Source: Sinomicrobium sp. (GTDB taxonomy: Bacteria > Bacteroidota > Bacteroidia > Flavobacteriales > Flavobacteriaceae). Taken from it: a stretch of DNA of 64,000 bases. The stretch covers positions 1 through 64,000 of the forward strand of contig JAJUFH010000007.1 of NCBI GenBank assembly GCA_029266035.1. The letters are read 5' to 3'. Within the stretch, counting starts at the first letter, position 1. Every line of letters starts with the position of its first letter. Positions 16,014-23,819 of this stretch are shown here, one piece after another. Both the position numbers and the translations under genes were made by a program. The notes under the pieces are model-generated. The model did not search any database. It saw only the letters and a list, made by a program, of their open reading frames with translations, and was not told where the DNA came from.

Positions 16014-19000
16014 TTACTTCAACTGTGCAATGTCTCGTAATTTATCGTAAGTTGCAATCACATCAAATTTCACTTCGCCGTTGCTTATACTTTTGAAATG
16101 TTCTTTTGCACAATGAATTTTTAAGGCTTCCACTGCTCGTAAATCATTGGTATCATCCGAACCTTTGGTTTCTGCCACAAAATAGATGTGTTTTACTTTT
16201 TCGTTGTCTAATACAATGGCCCAATCCGGGCTATAATTGGCAACCGGTGTTGCAACGTAGAAACCTTTTGGCAATTTGGCATATACAATCACTTCTGTGG
16301 CTTGTTCCAAGTTTTTGGTAAACTCACGTTCTATTTTAGAATCAGTTTCAAGGAAATCGTATATATGCTTTTGTAATATTTCTTCAGTACGCAATACGTT
16401 TTTACCGTTGGTAAATACCGTTTTGGCATCAAAAGATTCCTCGGTTTTGTGATAAGCTATATTGTTAATAATCAATGAAGCTTTGGTTTCGTTAATCAGC
16501 TTTGCAGATTTAGCAATAAACTCTTCAGGATTTTTACGCAGTAAGGCAAAAGTTTTAGGTTCGATTTTCTTTAAAACTGCAACGATAGTACTGCGTTTTA
16601 AATTAGTTAACGCTACAATTTCGCCAACAATATCGTAAGTCACTTCGGTGTATAAGTCAGAAGATAATTTCTTGGAATCGGTTTTGGTGAGATAAATGGC
16701 TTCTCCTTCTTTCAACATATTTTTTTCAATCTCGCCCATTTCACCGGTTTTGATTTCGTATTTTCTGTCCGAAATATGTAAATCGGCATTTAGTCTGATG
16801 GTACTTTGGTTGATCAACTTTTCGGTATCGAACTGAACTTCGTAAACTGTTTTCAGACTGATTTTTTTCCAGAGTTCCTGAAATTCTTTTTTGGCGAAAT
16901 TCTTATTGACCGTCAACGGAACGGTGTTTCGGTCATTCTCTGGTTTGATGCCTTCGCCGTTATAGACTGTTTGCAATAATTGACTAACCGCCGAAGCGTA
17001 TGCTACTAAATTTTCGGGAACAGGAACTTGATTTTTTTCGATCAGTTCTTTTCCTTCGGGTGTGATTTTATCATCATCATCCAAAATATCGTGTTTGTAC
17101 AAAAACTTATTTAGCTTTTTGGCGTCTTCATCGGTTAAGCGAATGGTTTCACCTTTTTCGTTGGTCAATACTTTTCCGAGGAAGAATTTGGTGTCCGCTT
17201 TTACCGGCCGTTCTTTCAGTGATTTCGCAATTTCGGTTTGTAAACCCTTCGCAAAATCTTCATAGCTTTCAGATGCAATTACGGTTAGCACATTGAGGTC
17301 GTGCACCTGTTCGCCTACTAATTCAAAATCCTGACGGACACCATTTTTATCGACGGCCAAACGCATACCACGTCCTACTTCCTGCCGGCGACGGGTCTGA
17401 CTGCCGCTGTCCACATTTTTCAACGCACAGATTTGGAATACATTCGGGTTGTCCCAACCTTCTTTCAAAGCCGAATGGGAAAAGATGAAACGTGTAGGTT
17501 CCTCGAAACTCAACAAACGTTCTTTATCTTTCATAATCAAATCATAAGCCGAAACATCATCTGAATCTTCACGACCACGTTTAATAGTAGGATCGACAGG
17601 TTTTCCTTTTTTGTCAATAGAAAAATAGCCATTGTGTACTCGGTCGGCGTCATCGCGTTGCAAATAGCCCAGATAACTACCCGGCGCATATACTTTGGAG
17701 GTTTTATGCACATCGGTCTCCACCACGTAATCGGTATATTCCTGATGAAACAAATCGATGAATTCGTTGATGGCATTTTTGTATTCTTCTTCAAAAATCT
17801 GCGCATATTCACCCAGAGTTTCTTCACCCATCTCATCGTACTTCCGGTATTTTTCTACCGAATCAATAAAGAAAAGCGACAAAACTTTGATACCTTTATC
17901 AAACAAGACTTTCTCCTTCTGCAAATGCGAAAGAATGGTTTCCCGAATCTGAATTCTGCGGAAAGCCAGTTCATCTTTATCATTTAGCATATCGCCAGGA
18001 TAAATATCCTGCCCATTGACCACAATTTTGTTTAAATAACCATTTACTTCGGTGATAGTACAATTTTTATATGCTGGTAAACCTCCAGAAAGTTCATATA
18101 AATCTGCGCCTTGTTCTAATTTTTCACGTACCCGTTTTACACCATTGCCTGAACGTTTTTCATATTCTAGATAGGCTATTGGCGGTTTGTTGGCGCTCAG
18201 ACTGATGTATTCAAGGTATAGATATCCGGTTGTTCCCGAAGTACCTTTCAGGTTGATTCCTTTAACTTGGATTTTCTTAACCAACTTTTTATTGTAAGCA
18301 TCCAGTGCATCCAAACGAAAAATCTTATTGTATTCTTCCAAGTGTGTAGCTGAATAACGCAAAGTAAAAAGCGGTTTAAAATCTTCCATACTTTTCAGTG
18401 TCTTCGAGCCTTCTTTTCCGACCGATTGTGGTTCATCAATGATGATAATCGGTTTAGTTTGTGCAATAATATCAATTGGTCTACGCGATCCAAAATGATC
18501 CAATTCCTGATGGATACGTCTTGCATCTGCACCACGCGCTGCAAAAGCTTGCGTATTAATCACCATTACACTAATGCGTCCCTCCGAAGCAAAGGTTTCA
18601 ATATCCTGCGGACGCGCAGAATTGTAGATAAACGGACTGATTTTATGTCCGTAAATCTCCTGAAAATGATCTTGCGTGAGTTCAAAGGTTTTGAAAACTC
18701 CTTCCCTAATAGCTATGCTGGGAACGATGACGATGAATTTGCTCCAACCGTATTTTTTATTCAATTCGTACATGGTACGGATATAGGTATAGGTTTTTCC
18801 TGTACCTGTTTCCATTTCTATGGTGAAATTATAACCAATATGAGCACCCTTTACGATATCTAATTTCTGATTTTCGATGAGGTAGTGTTCGCGTTGAACA
18901 TTTACAATATTTTCAAAAACTTGTTCTGGAGTAATTTGGATAGCGCTGTTTCTATAGCCAATCAACTCTTCCACACCGTATTCCAATGTAGCAATTCCGC

Positions 19001-19145
19001 TCGCCCGTTCTTTCGCTTTTCGCAGAATCTCTGCACTTTTCTCTAAAGTAAAGCGATTGGTTTTCAAGGCTTGGCCTTCAAAACATTTTACAACAGCCTC
19101 AACCGCTTGAATTTGAAAATCTTGTTCTTTGAATTGTAACTTCAT
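16014..19145 (-). CDS. res: Type III restriction endonuclease subunit Res
   Basis: A 1043-residue SF2 helicase-nuclease of the type III Res family. Walker A is FTIEMETGTGKTYTYIR, Walker B is IIIIDEPQSVG, motif III is LRYSATH, and the motif VI region is SQTRRRQEVGRGMRLA. Near the C-terminus, NYSPDWAIVLDNEK followed by HIYFVAETKG gives a PD-(D/E)xK nuclease centre. The protein needs Mod for site recognition and translocates DNA to cleave between two sites (family knowledge). The open frame begins at a TTG (19172), but the ATG at 19145 (MKLQFKEQDFQIQAVEAVV) is the more likely start. No internal break is seen. It is the first gene of the minus-strand island. Confidence 0.92.
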   Translation of the reverse strand: MKLQFKEQDFQIQAVEAVVKCFEGQALKTNRFTLEKSAEILRKAKERASGIATLEYGVEELIGYRNSAIQITPEQVFENIVNVQREHYLIENQKLDIVKGAHIGYNFTIEMETGTGKTYTYIRTMYELNKKYGWSKFIVIVPSIAIREGVFKTFELTQDHFQEIYGHKISPFIYNSARPQDIETFASEGRISVMVINTQAFAARGADARRIHQELDHFGSRRPIDIIAQTKPIIIIDEPQSVGKEGSKTLKSMEDFKPLFTLRYSATHLEEYNKIFRLDALDAYNKKLVKKIQVKGINLKGTSGTTGYLYLEYISLSANKPPIAYLEYEKRSGNGVKRVREKLEQGADLYELSGGLPAYKNCTITEVNGYLNKIVVNGQDIYPGDMLNDKDELAFRRIQIRETILSHLQKEKVLFDKGIKVLSLFFIDSVEKYRKYDEMGEETLGEYAQIFEEEYKNAINEFIDLFHQEYTDYVVETDVHKTSKVYAPGSYLGYLQRDDADRVHNGYFSIDKKGKPVDPTIKRGREDSDDVSAYDLIMKDKERLLSFEEPTRFIFSHSALKEGWDNPNVFQICALKNVDSGSQTRRRQEVGRGMRLAVDKNGVRQDFELVGEQVHDLNVLTVIASESYEDFAKGLQTEIAKSLKERPVKADTKFFLGKVLTNEKGETIRLTDEDAKKLNKFLYKHDILDDDDKITPEGKELIEKNQVPVPENLVAYASAVSQLLQTVYNGEGIKPENDRNTVPLTVNKNFAKKEFQELWKKISLKTVYEVQFDTEKLINQSTIRLNADLHISDRKYEIKTGEMGEIEKNMLKEGEAIYLTKTDSKKLSSDLYTEVTYDIVGEIVALTNLKRSTIVAVLKKIEPKTFALLRKNPEEFIAKSAKLINETKASLIINNIAYHKTEESFDAKTVFTNGKNVLRTEEILQKHIYDFLETDSKIEREFTKNLEQATEVIVYAKLPKGFYVATPVANYSPDWAIVLDNEKVKHIYFVAETKGSDDTNDLRAVEALKIHCAKEHFKSISNGEVKFDVIATYDKLRDIAQLK

Positions 19146-19589
19146 AAGAAAGTAAGTATGTTTTATCTGCAAAATAAGGAATAATAAAGGAAATGTTCTT
19201 GCGGATTGGCGTAATGCTCTATTTTTCTACATAATTATTAATTAAAGCTTCAGGTTGAATTTAATACTCATATCCGAAGTGGAGCATATAAATGCCTCTA
19301 ATTCTTTGATGGAGTCTGATCTTTTGGTTGGCTTGAGCTCCATAATTCTATTGTTTTTTATTTCTGTTATAGGAACTAAATTTATTAAAATATCATTGAA
19401 ATCTTATGTTGTCTTGTATTGTTTGTTGTTTAGAGATTTATGGAGGGTTTATTTCGTGGTATAATCCATAGGAGGTTTCCTTTAAAATGCTCTTATTTCA
19501 CATTATTTTATCTGTTTTTGGCCTCCGATGTATACAGACTCAGATTTATTTTATAGTTTTAGTATTCTCAAGTTAAAAAAAACAGTAAT
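19146..19589. other. AT-rich right border of the accessory island
   Basis: These 444 bases separate the divergent res and fabH-like genes. No convincing protein gene is present. There is a minus-strand ORF of 33 codons (19242-19343) and a few short plus-strand frames without family resemblance. The promoters of res and of the KAS III gene should lie here, but no clean TAnnTTTG element was found. No integrase, tRNA or terminal repeat marks the border. Confidence 0.6.
19242..19343 (-). CDS. Possible small ORF upstream of res
   Basis: A 33-residue frame, MELKPTKRSDSIKELEAFIC at its start and ending in NLKL, closed by TAA. It is soluble, rich in charged residues and amphipathic in its centre. 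It is on the same strand as res, about 97 bases upstream. The composition looks more protein-like than the overlapping plus-strand frame at 19255-19464, but no family is recognised, and it may be chance or the remnant of a lost gene. Confidence 0.25.
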   Translation of the reverse strand: MELKPTKRSDSIKELEAFICSTSDMSIKFNLKL

Positions 19590-20606
19590 ATGATGTACAA
19601 TTCCAGAATTTCCGGAACGGGTTATTACGTACCGGAACATGTGGTGACCAATAATGACCTTGCCGATATTATGGATACCAGCGATGAGTGGATACAGGAG
19701 CGCACCGGAATTAGGGAGCGGAGACATGTGGCAAAGGGCGATGGGAATACCACAGCCAGTATGGGGGTGAAAGCGGCCGAGAAAGCGATAGAGAGTGCAG
19801 GTATAGATCGAGACGATATCGATTTTGTCGTGTTTGCTACGCTCAGTCCGGACTATTATTTTCCCGGACCTGGTGTTCAACTTCAACAAGATCTGGGATT
19901 GAAAACAGTAGGAGCCCTGGACGTCAGAAATCAGTGTTCGGGCTTTATCTACGCACTTTCGGTGGCCGATCAGTTTATCAAGACAGGGATGTATCGGCAT
20001 GTTTTGGTAGTTGGTTCGGAATTACATTCTTTGGGATTGGACATGACCACTCGAGGTCGCGGGGTTTCGGTGATCTTTGGCGACGGTGCCGGAGCGGTAA
20101 TTCTGAGTAGAGAGGAAGACCGGTCTAAAGGGGTGTTGTCTACACATCTCCACTCTCAAGGCGAGCACGCCAAAGAATTGGCGTTGATTGCACCGGGTAT
20201 GGGGAAGCGATGGGTTACGCAGATATTGGAGGAGAACGATCCGGACGATCTGTCTTATTATCCGTATATGAACGGGCAGTTTGTATTTAAGCACGCCGTG
20301 TCGCGGTTTAGAGAGGTGATTGTTGAAGGTTTGGAGAAAAACAAGCTCACAGCATCAGATATAGACCTTCTTATACCCCATCAGGCAAATCTTAGGATAT
20401 CGCAGTTTATCCAACAAAAATTTGGACTTTCGGATGAGCAGGTATTCAACAATATACAGCGCTATGGCAATACCACGGCAGCATCCATCCCAATAGCGCT
20501 GGCCGAAGCTAGGGAAGCTGGAAAGCTCAAAGAAGGAGATTTATTGGTGCTAGCAGCTTTTGGCAGTGGATTTACCTGGGGGAGCGCTATTGTTCGCTGG
20601 AGTTAA
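19590..20606 (+). CDS. fabH: 3-oxoacyl-[acyl-carrier-protein] synthase III (KAS III, FabH family)
   Basis: A 338-residue condensing enzyme that starts fatty acid synthesis by joining an acyl-CoA primer to malonyl-ACP. The catalytic triad is visible: Cys116 in DVRNQCSGFIYA, His264 in LIPHQANLR and Asn294 in RYGNTTAAS. The GDGAGA loop is present. It starts at ATG-ATG; either Met may be used. It is not next to plsX, rpmF or accB/accC, which often accompany the primary fabH, so it might be a second KAS III copy with a special primer. It sits at the right border of the island. Confidence 0.9.
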   Translation: MMYNSRISGTGYYVPEHVVTNNDLADIMDTSDEWIQERTGIRERRHVAKGDGNTTASMGVKAAEKAIESAGIDRDDIDFVVFATLSPDYYFPGPGVQLQQDLGLKTVGALDVRNQCSGFIYALSVADQFIKTGMYRHVLVVGSELHSLGLDMTTRGRGVSVIFGDGAGAVILSREEDRSKGVLSTHLHSQGEHAKELALIAPGMGKRWVTQILEENDPDDLSYYPYMNGQFVFKHAVSRFREVIVEGLEKNKLTASDIDLLIPHQANLRISQFIQQKFGLSDEQVFNNIQRYGNTTAASIPIALAEAREAGKLKEGDLLVLAAFGSGFTWGSAIVRWS

Positions 20607-20626
20607 GTAGCGTTTAAAATACAATA

Positions 20627-20645
20627 AGCCCTACAGTCTAGGGCT
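20627..20645. terminator. Short hairpin between the convergent KAS III and lipoprotein genes
   Basis: AGCCCTA pairs with TAGGGCT around a five-base loop. It overlaps the stop codon of the minus-strand lipoprotein and lies 20 bases after the KAS III stop. There is only a weak T tract on the minus-strand side, so termination is likely but not certain. Confidence 0.5.
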
Positions 20646-21624
20646 GTGAATCTTCATCATCGGTACTACCTCCTGTGGTCAAAACACCCAGAGAAGTATT
20701 AGCAGGAATAAGTCTTCTGTCCTGATTGTCGAGCAATAACATTTTGGCCAGATTTATTTGGTGTACATAGCCGTTGTTCTCACCATTTTCACTGGTGGCA
20801 ATGCTAATCTCTCCCTGTGATGCTTCGTATACGGCTTGTTCTTCCGGGGTTTCAGGCTTTTCAGAAGCACAGAAATATCCCTCCGGAACGGGTCCACTGA
20901 AAATATGGAAAAAGACTCTCGAGTCAGTACCGATATCACTTGTTCGAAGTGAATCTTCTTCGGTGACCTGATCGAGCAGCATGTCTTTTTCAAGATCGAG
21001 AACTATGGCAATACCTTTTCCTTCGTTTGTGATACCTGTTTTGTAAAGCAGGGTGTCGTTGCAATAAGATACTACATTGTCGTTGGAATAGACGATGTCG
21101 AGATTGGCATTTTCTGGAGATGTAGAGAAGGTACCTAGATAGAATTCATCTTCTATTATGCTCTCTCCGGCTTCGTTTTGGAGCACGGCACCGTGGATTC
21201 TGATACCGTGGTTAAAGCCGCTGCCGTCGGCTTTGGCGGTAGTTGCAGCACGTACTATTCCGCCACTTGCAGTAATTTCATTTTCTACCGAGGGCGTGGC
21301 AGGGGTAATGACACTACAAAAGTAGTTGTTGTCTACGTCACCGTCGAAAAAGCGGTAGTACAATTTTGAATTGGAAGGTATAAGACTTTCAATGCTGTCT
21401 GTAGTGGCTCTGTTTCTCAAAAAATTAGTGGGTAATTGCAGTATAAGAGCCTCATTTTCGTCCGCCTTAAATATAAGTCCAGTTTCTCTAAAGTTGTCGC
21501 AAGAAGCTATATCAGATTCTGAGAGGTCTACGCGTTCTATCTCTAAATCTCCGTCGTTGCACGAAAACAGAGAAAGTGATAGGACAAATATTGCAATTGT
21601 GTTTTTTAAGGTCATAGCATTCAT
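20638..21624 (-). CDS. Lipoprotein with an internally duplicated domain, function unknown
   Basis: A 328-residue protein with a lipobox around Cys22 (LSLFSCNDG), so probably envelope-anchored. The rest is two similar halves, about residues 40-170 and 186-320. Each has a first Cys (ASCDN and SYCND), a segment with L-x-L-x-L hydrophobics, a YFC motif 61-64 residues after the first Cys (NNYFCSVITPATP and EGYFCASEKPETP), a GGI/GEI...AT segment, an NG/NH-glycine turn and a closing LGT/LGV strand. The conserved Cys pair in each half may form a disulfide (inference). I recognise no family. Confidence 0.75.
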   Translation of the reverse strand: MNAMTLKNTIAIFVLSLSLFSCNDGDLEIERVDLSESDIASCDNFRETGLIFKADENEALILQLPTNFLRNRATTDSIESLIPSNSKLYYRFFDGDVDNNYFCSVITPATPSVENEITASGGIVRAATTAKADGSGFNHGIRIHGAVLQNEAGESIIEDEFYLGTFSTSPENANLDIVYSNDNVVSYCNDTLLYKTGITNEGKGIAIVLDLEKDMLLDQVTEEDSLRTSDIGTDSRVFFHIFSGPVPEGYFCASEKPETPEEQAVYEASQGEISIATSENGENNGYVHQINLAKMLLLDNQDRRLIPANTSLGVLTTGGSTDDEDSQP

Positions 21625-21858
21625 GGCAATTGATAATCTTTGTGCATTGTTTAGGATAAAACGTGTGTGGTGTTTTGACTGTAAACAATCCTTCTAAATC
21701 TTCAACTGCTCACCAAAAAGCTCAAAGCTTGTACTTCTTTGCGTCTCTATGGTGGGCGTATCCGTTCAAATCACTTAAATTTGTACACGCATTTCCGAAA
21801 CAAAAGTAATGGAAATGTGTGTATAACCTATAATATTATCTGTAATTTTAAAGAACTG

Positions 21859-23010
21859 ATGCATAAGATATATCTCGACAATGCGGCGACTACTCCCATG
21901 AGAGAAGAGGTTGTCGATGCCTTATACGCTGTGATGAAAGAGCAGTATGGCAATCCATCTTCTACACATAGCTTTGGGCGCTCGTCTCGCACCTTGATAG
22001 AGAAGGCCAGAAAGACTATCGCGAGCTATCTCAATGCTTCTCCTTCCGAAATTGTTTTTACTTCAGGGGGGACTGAGGCGGATAATATGATACTTCGCAG
22101 TGCCGTTCGCGATCTAAAAATACAGACTATTATTACTTCTCCTACCGAACATCACGCGGTTTTGAATACAGCCGAACAATTGCACAAGGAATACGGAACC
22201 GTGTTGAAGTTTGTCGCTCTCGACGCTGAGGGAAGTCCCGATCTCACCAACTTGGAACAGCTTCTCCAAGAAGATGATACTCCAAAACTGGTGAGTCTTA
22301 TGCATGTGAATAACGAGATAGGAAACAGGATAGATATAGACAAAGTTGCTCGTGTTTGTAAGGAAAACGAGGCCTTGTTACACTCAGATGCCGTACAGTC
22401 TGTAGGGCATTGGGAGTGGGATTTACAGCGCAGTCCGGTAGATTTTCTAGCGGCTTCTGCTCATAAATTTCACGGTCCGAAAGGAGTGGGATTTGCCTTT
22501 ATTAGAAAAAAGACGGGAATGCAACCTCTGATTTTTGGAGGGGAACAGGAGCGTGGCTATCGCGCAGGAACCGAGGCCGTTCACAATATAGTGGGAATGG
22601 AGAAGGCCTTTGAAATGGCCTATGAAAATTTGGAACAGGAACGAACGTATATAAGTGGGCTAAAGGAATATTTTATCACACAGCTCAAAGCTCGTATCCG
22701 CGGATTGGAGATTAATGGCAATGGCGGCTGCGCTGAAAAGAGTACCTATACGCTGATCAACGTTCGCCTTCCTTTTAGTTCAGATAAAGCGCAGATGTTA
22801 CTCTTTCACCTCGATCTAAAAGGTATCGCCTGTTCGCAGGGAAGTGCCTGCCAAAGTGGAAGTCTCATGGGGTCGCATGTGCTCAGTGCGGTGTTGAGTG
22901 AAGAAGCACAGAAACTACCGTCGTTGCGATTCTCTCTTTCGTCTTTTAATACAAGGGAAGAATTGGATTATGTTGTGGATACACTGGGGGAGTTTGTGGG
23001 TGGTTGTTAG
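21859..23010 (+). CDS. Cysteine desulfurase (NifS/IscS-type)
   Basis: A 383-residue PLP enzyme that removes sulfur from cysteine for Fe-S cluster or tRNA thiolation pathways. The start MHKIYLDNAATTPMREEV is the family start; the open frame reaches 40 codons further up without similarity and was not used. Lys203 in SAHKFHGPKG binds PLP, His in SPTEHHAV stacks on it, and Cys331 in CSQGSACQSGS is the persulfide carrier. There are no isc or suf genes beside it, so a housekeeping or tRNA-modification role is possible. Confidence 0.92.
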   Translation: MHKIYLDNAATTPMREEVVDALYAVMKEQYGNPSSTHSFGRSSRTLIEKARKTIASYLNASPSEIVFTSGGTEADNMILRSAVRDLKIQTIITSPTEHHAVLNTAEQLHKEYGTVLKFVALDAEGSPDLTNLEQLLQEDDTPKLVSLMHVNNEIGNRIDIDKVARVCKENEALLHSDAVQSVGHWEWDLQRSPVDFLAASAHKFHGPKGVGFAFIRKKTGMQPLIFGGEQERGYRAGTEAVHNIVGMEKAFEMAYENLEQERTYISGLKEYFITQLKARIRGLEINGNGGCAEKSTYTLINVRLPFSSDKAQMLLFHLDLKGIACSQGSACQSGSLMGSHVLSAVLSEEAQKLPSLRFSLSSFNTREELDYVVDTLGEFVGGC

Positions 23011-23044
23011 GTTGTTTGGTTATTAGGTTACTTAGTCAGGACCT

Positions 23045-23100
23045 CGTTAACTCAATAACCCATTAACTCAATAACTCATTAATCCAATACCTCACCACCT
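23045..23100. repeat. Three 16-bp tandem repeats downstream of the desulfurase
   Basis: Units of 16 bases, of type CATTAACTCAATAACC, lie at 23045-23060, 23061-23076 and 23077-23092, with a partial fourth unit. The upstream bases 22999-23036 contain GGTGGT and GGTTATTAGGTTA, which are roughly complementary, so the whole could fold as a long imperfect hairpin between two convergent genes. Confidence 0.65.
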
Positions 23101-23728
23101 ACTTCTCATAAGGAAACTTCCTAGAGGCCTTTTTCATGATGGATTCTATGATGTCTCGGGTGTTTTTTCCGGATTTTCTGTTCATGGTTTTTTCAAATTT
23201 CCACAGTAGTTTTCCGGTCTTGCCGTCGCTTAGTTTTACCGCGATACGGCCGTAGTCGCTTTCTCCGCTTAGCACATCAAAAAAACTGGGACTTTCTACT
23301 CCTTTTGATATGAGTTTTCGCAGTGTCATATTACCGCTTATTAGAGCGTCTACATCGAGAATTTTACAGAGCTCTTCGGTGGTGTAGATGTCGATATTGC
23401 TCAGGTTAATTCCGTTTTTACTCAATATAGCATTGGTGTTTTTGATGTCTTGAAATTCTATTCGAAAGTTTTTTTTGTTTCCTTTTTGTGAAAAATAGCT
23501 CTCCAGAGCTTCCTGTACAGCATAACCTTCTGTCGCTTTCAGTTGATTCATTTGCTGATCGCTTAGGTTGTTGGAATGCTGTAGGTGTAGGGTGGTCAAG
23601 AAGGGGACAATGGCCAGAATTTTATGATCTGTGCTCAGTTCGTCGAAGTGTTTGCTTTCGTAAATAGTTTTCTGGGCAAAACCGGTTGAAAAAGTCAGGA
23701 ATGCCAGTATAAATAATATTCTTTTCAC
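23099..23728 (-). CDS. Secreted protein of unknown function
   Basis: A 209-residue protein with a clear signal peptide (about residues 1-18, ending GFAQ). The layout, with KILAIVPFLTTLHL early, DVDALISGNMTL in the middle and VKLSDGKTGKLLWKFEK late, resembles the periplasmic fold of CsgG- or DUF799-like proteins that assemble at the outer membrane. This is only a structural guess. The start is GTG at 23728. It is on the same strand as, and downstream of, the M23 peptidase, 91 bases away. Confidence 0.72.
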   Translation of the reverse strand: MKRILFILAFLTFSTGFAQKTIYESKHFDELSTDHKILAIVPFLTTLHLQHSNNLSDQQMNQLKATEGYAVQEALESYFSQKGNKKNFRIEFQDIKNTNAILSKNGINLSNIDIYTTEELCKILDVDALISGNMTLRKLISKGVESPSFFDVLSGESDYGRIAVKLSDGKTGKLLWKFEKTMNRKSGKNTRDIIESIMKKASRKFPYEK

Positions 23729-23819
23729 CTTTTAGAAGTGTTTTTGTCACTTAAATAACTGCGTATCCCTACAGAGTATAGCTGTGCTTTTTTGCAGAGA
23801 TGCGGCAAAGGTAAAGCTT

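Noticed and set aside
8253..19145. DISARM or BREX system
   Set aside because: An SNF2 helicase and a methyltransferase occur, but no DrmA (DUF1998 helicase), DrmB, PglZ, BrxC or BrxL is present, and a type III Res is.
19255..19464. 69-residue plus-strand ORF between res and the KAS III gene
   Set aside because: Low-complexity hydrophobic translation in AT-rich DNA, overlapped by a more protein-like minus-strand frame.
19487..19576. 29-residue ORF with GGAGG upstream, just before the KAS III gene
   Set aside because: Very short, hydrophobic, no family, and Shine-Dalgarno sites are not informative in this phylum.
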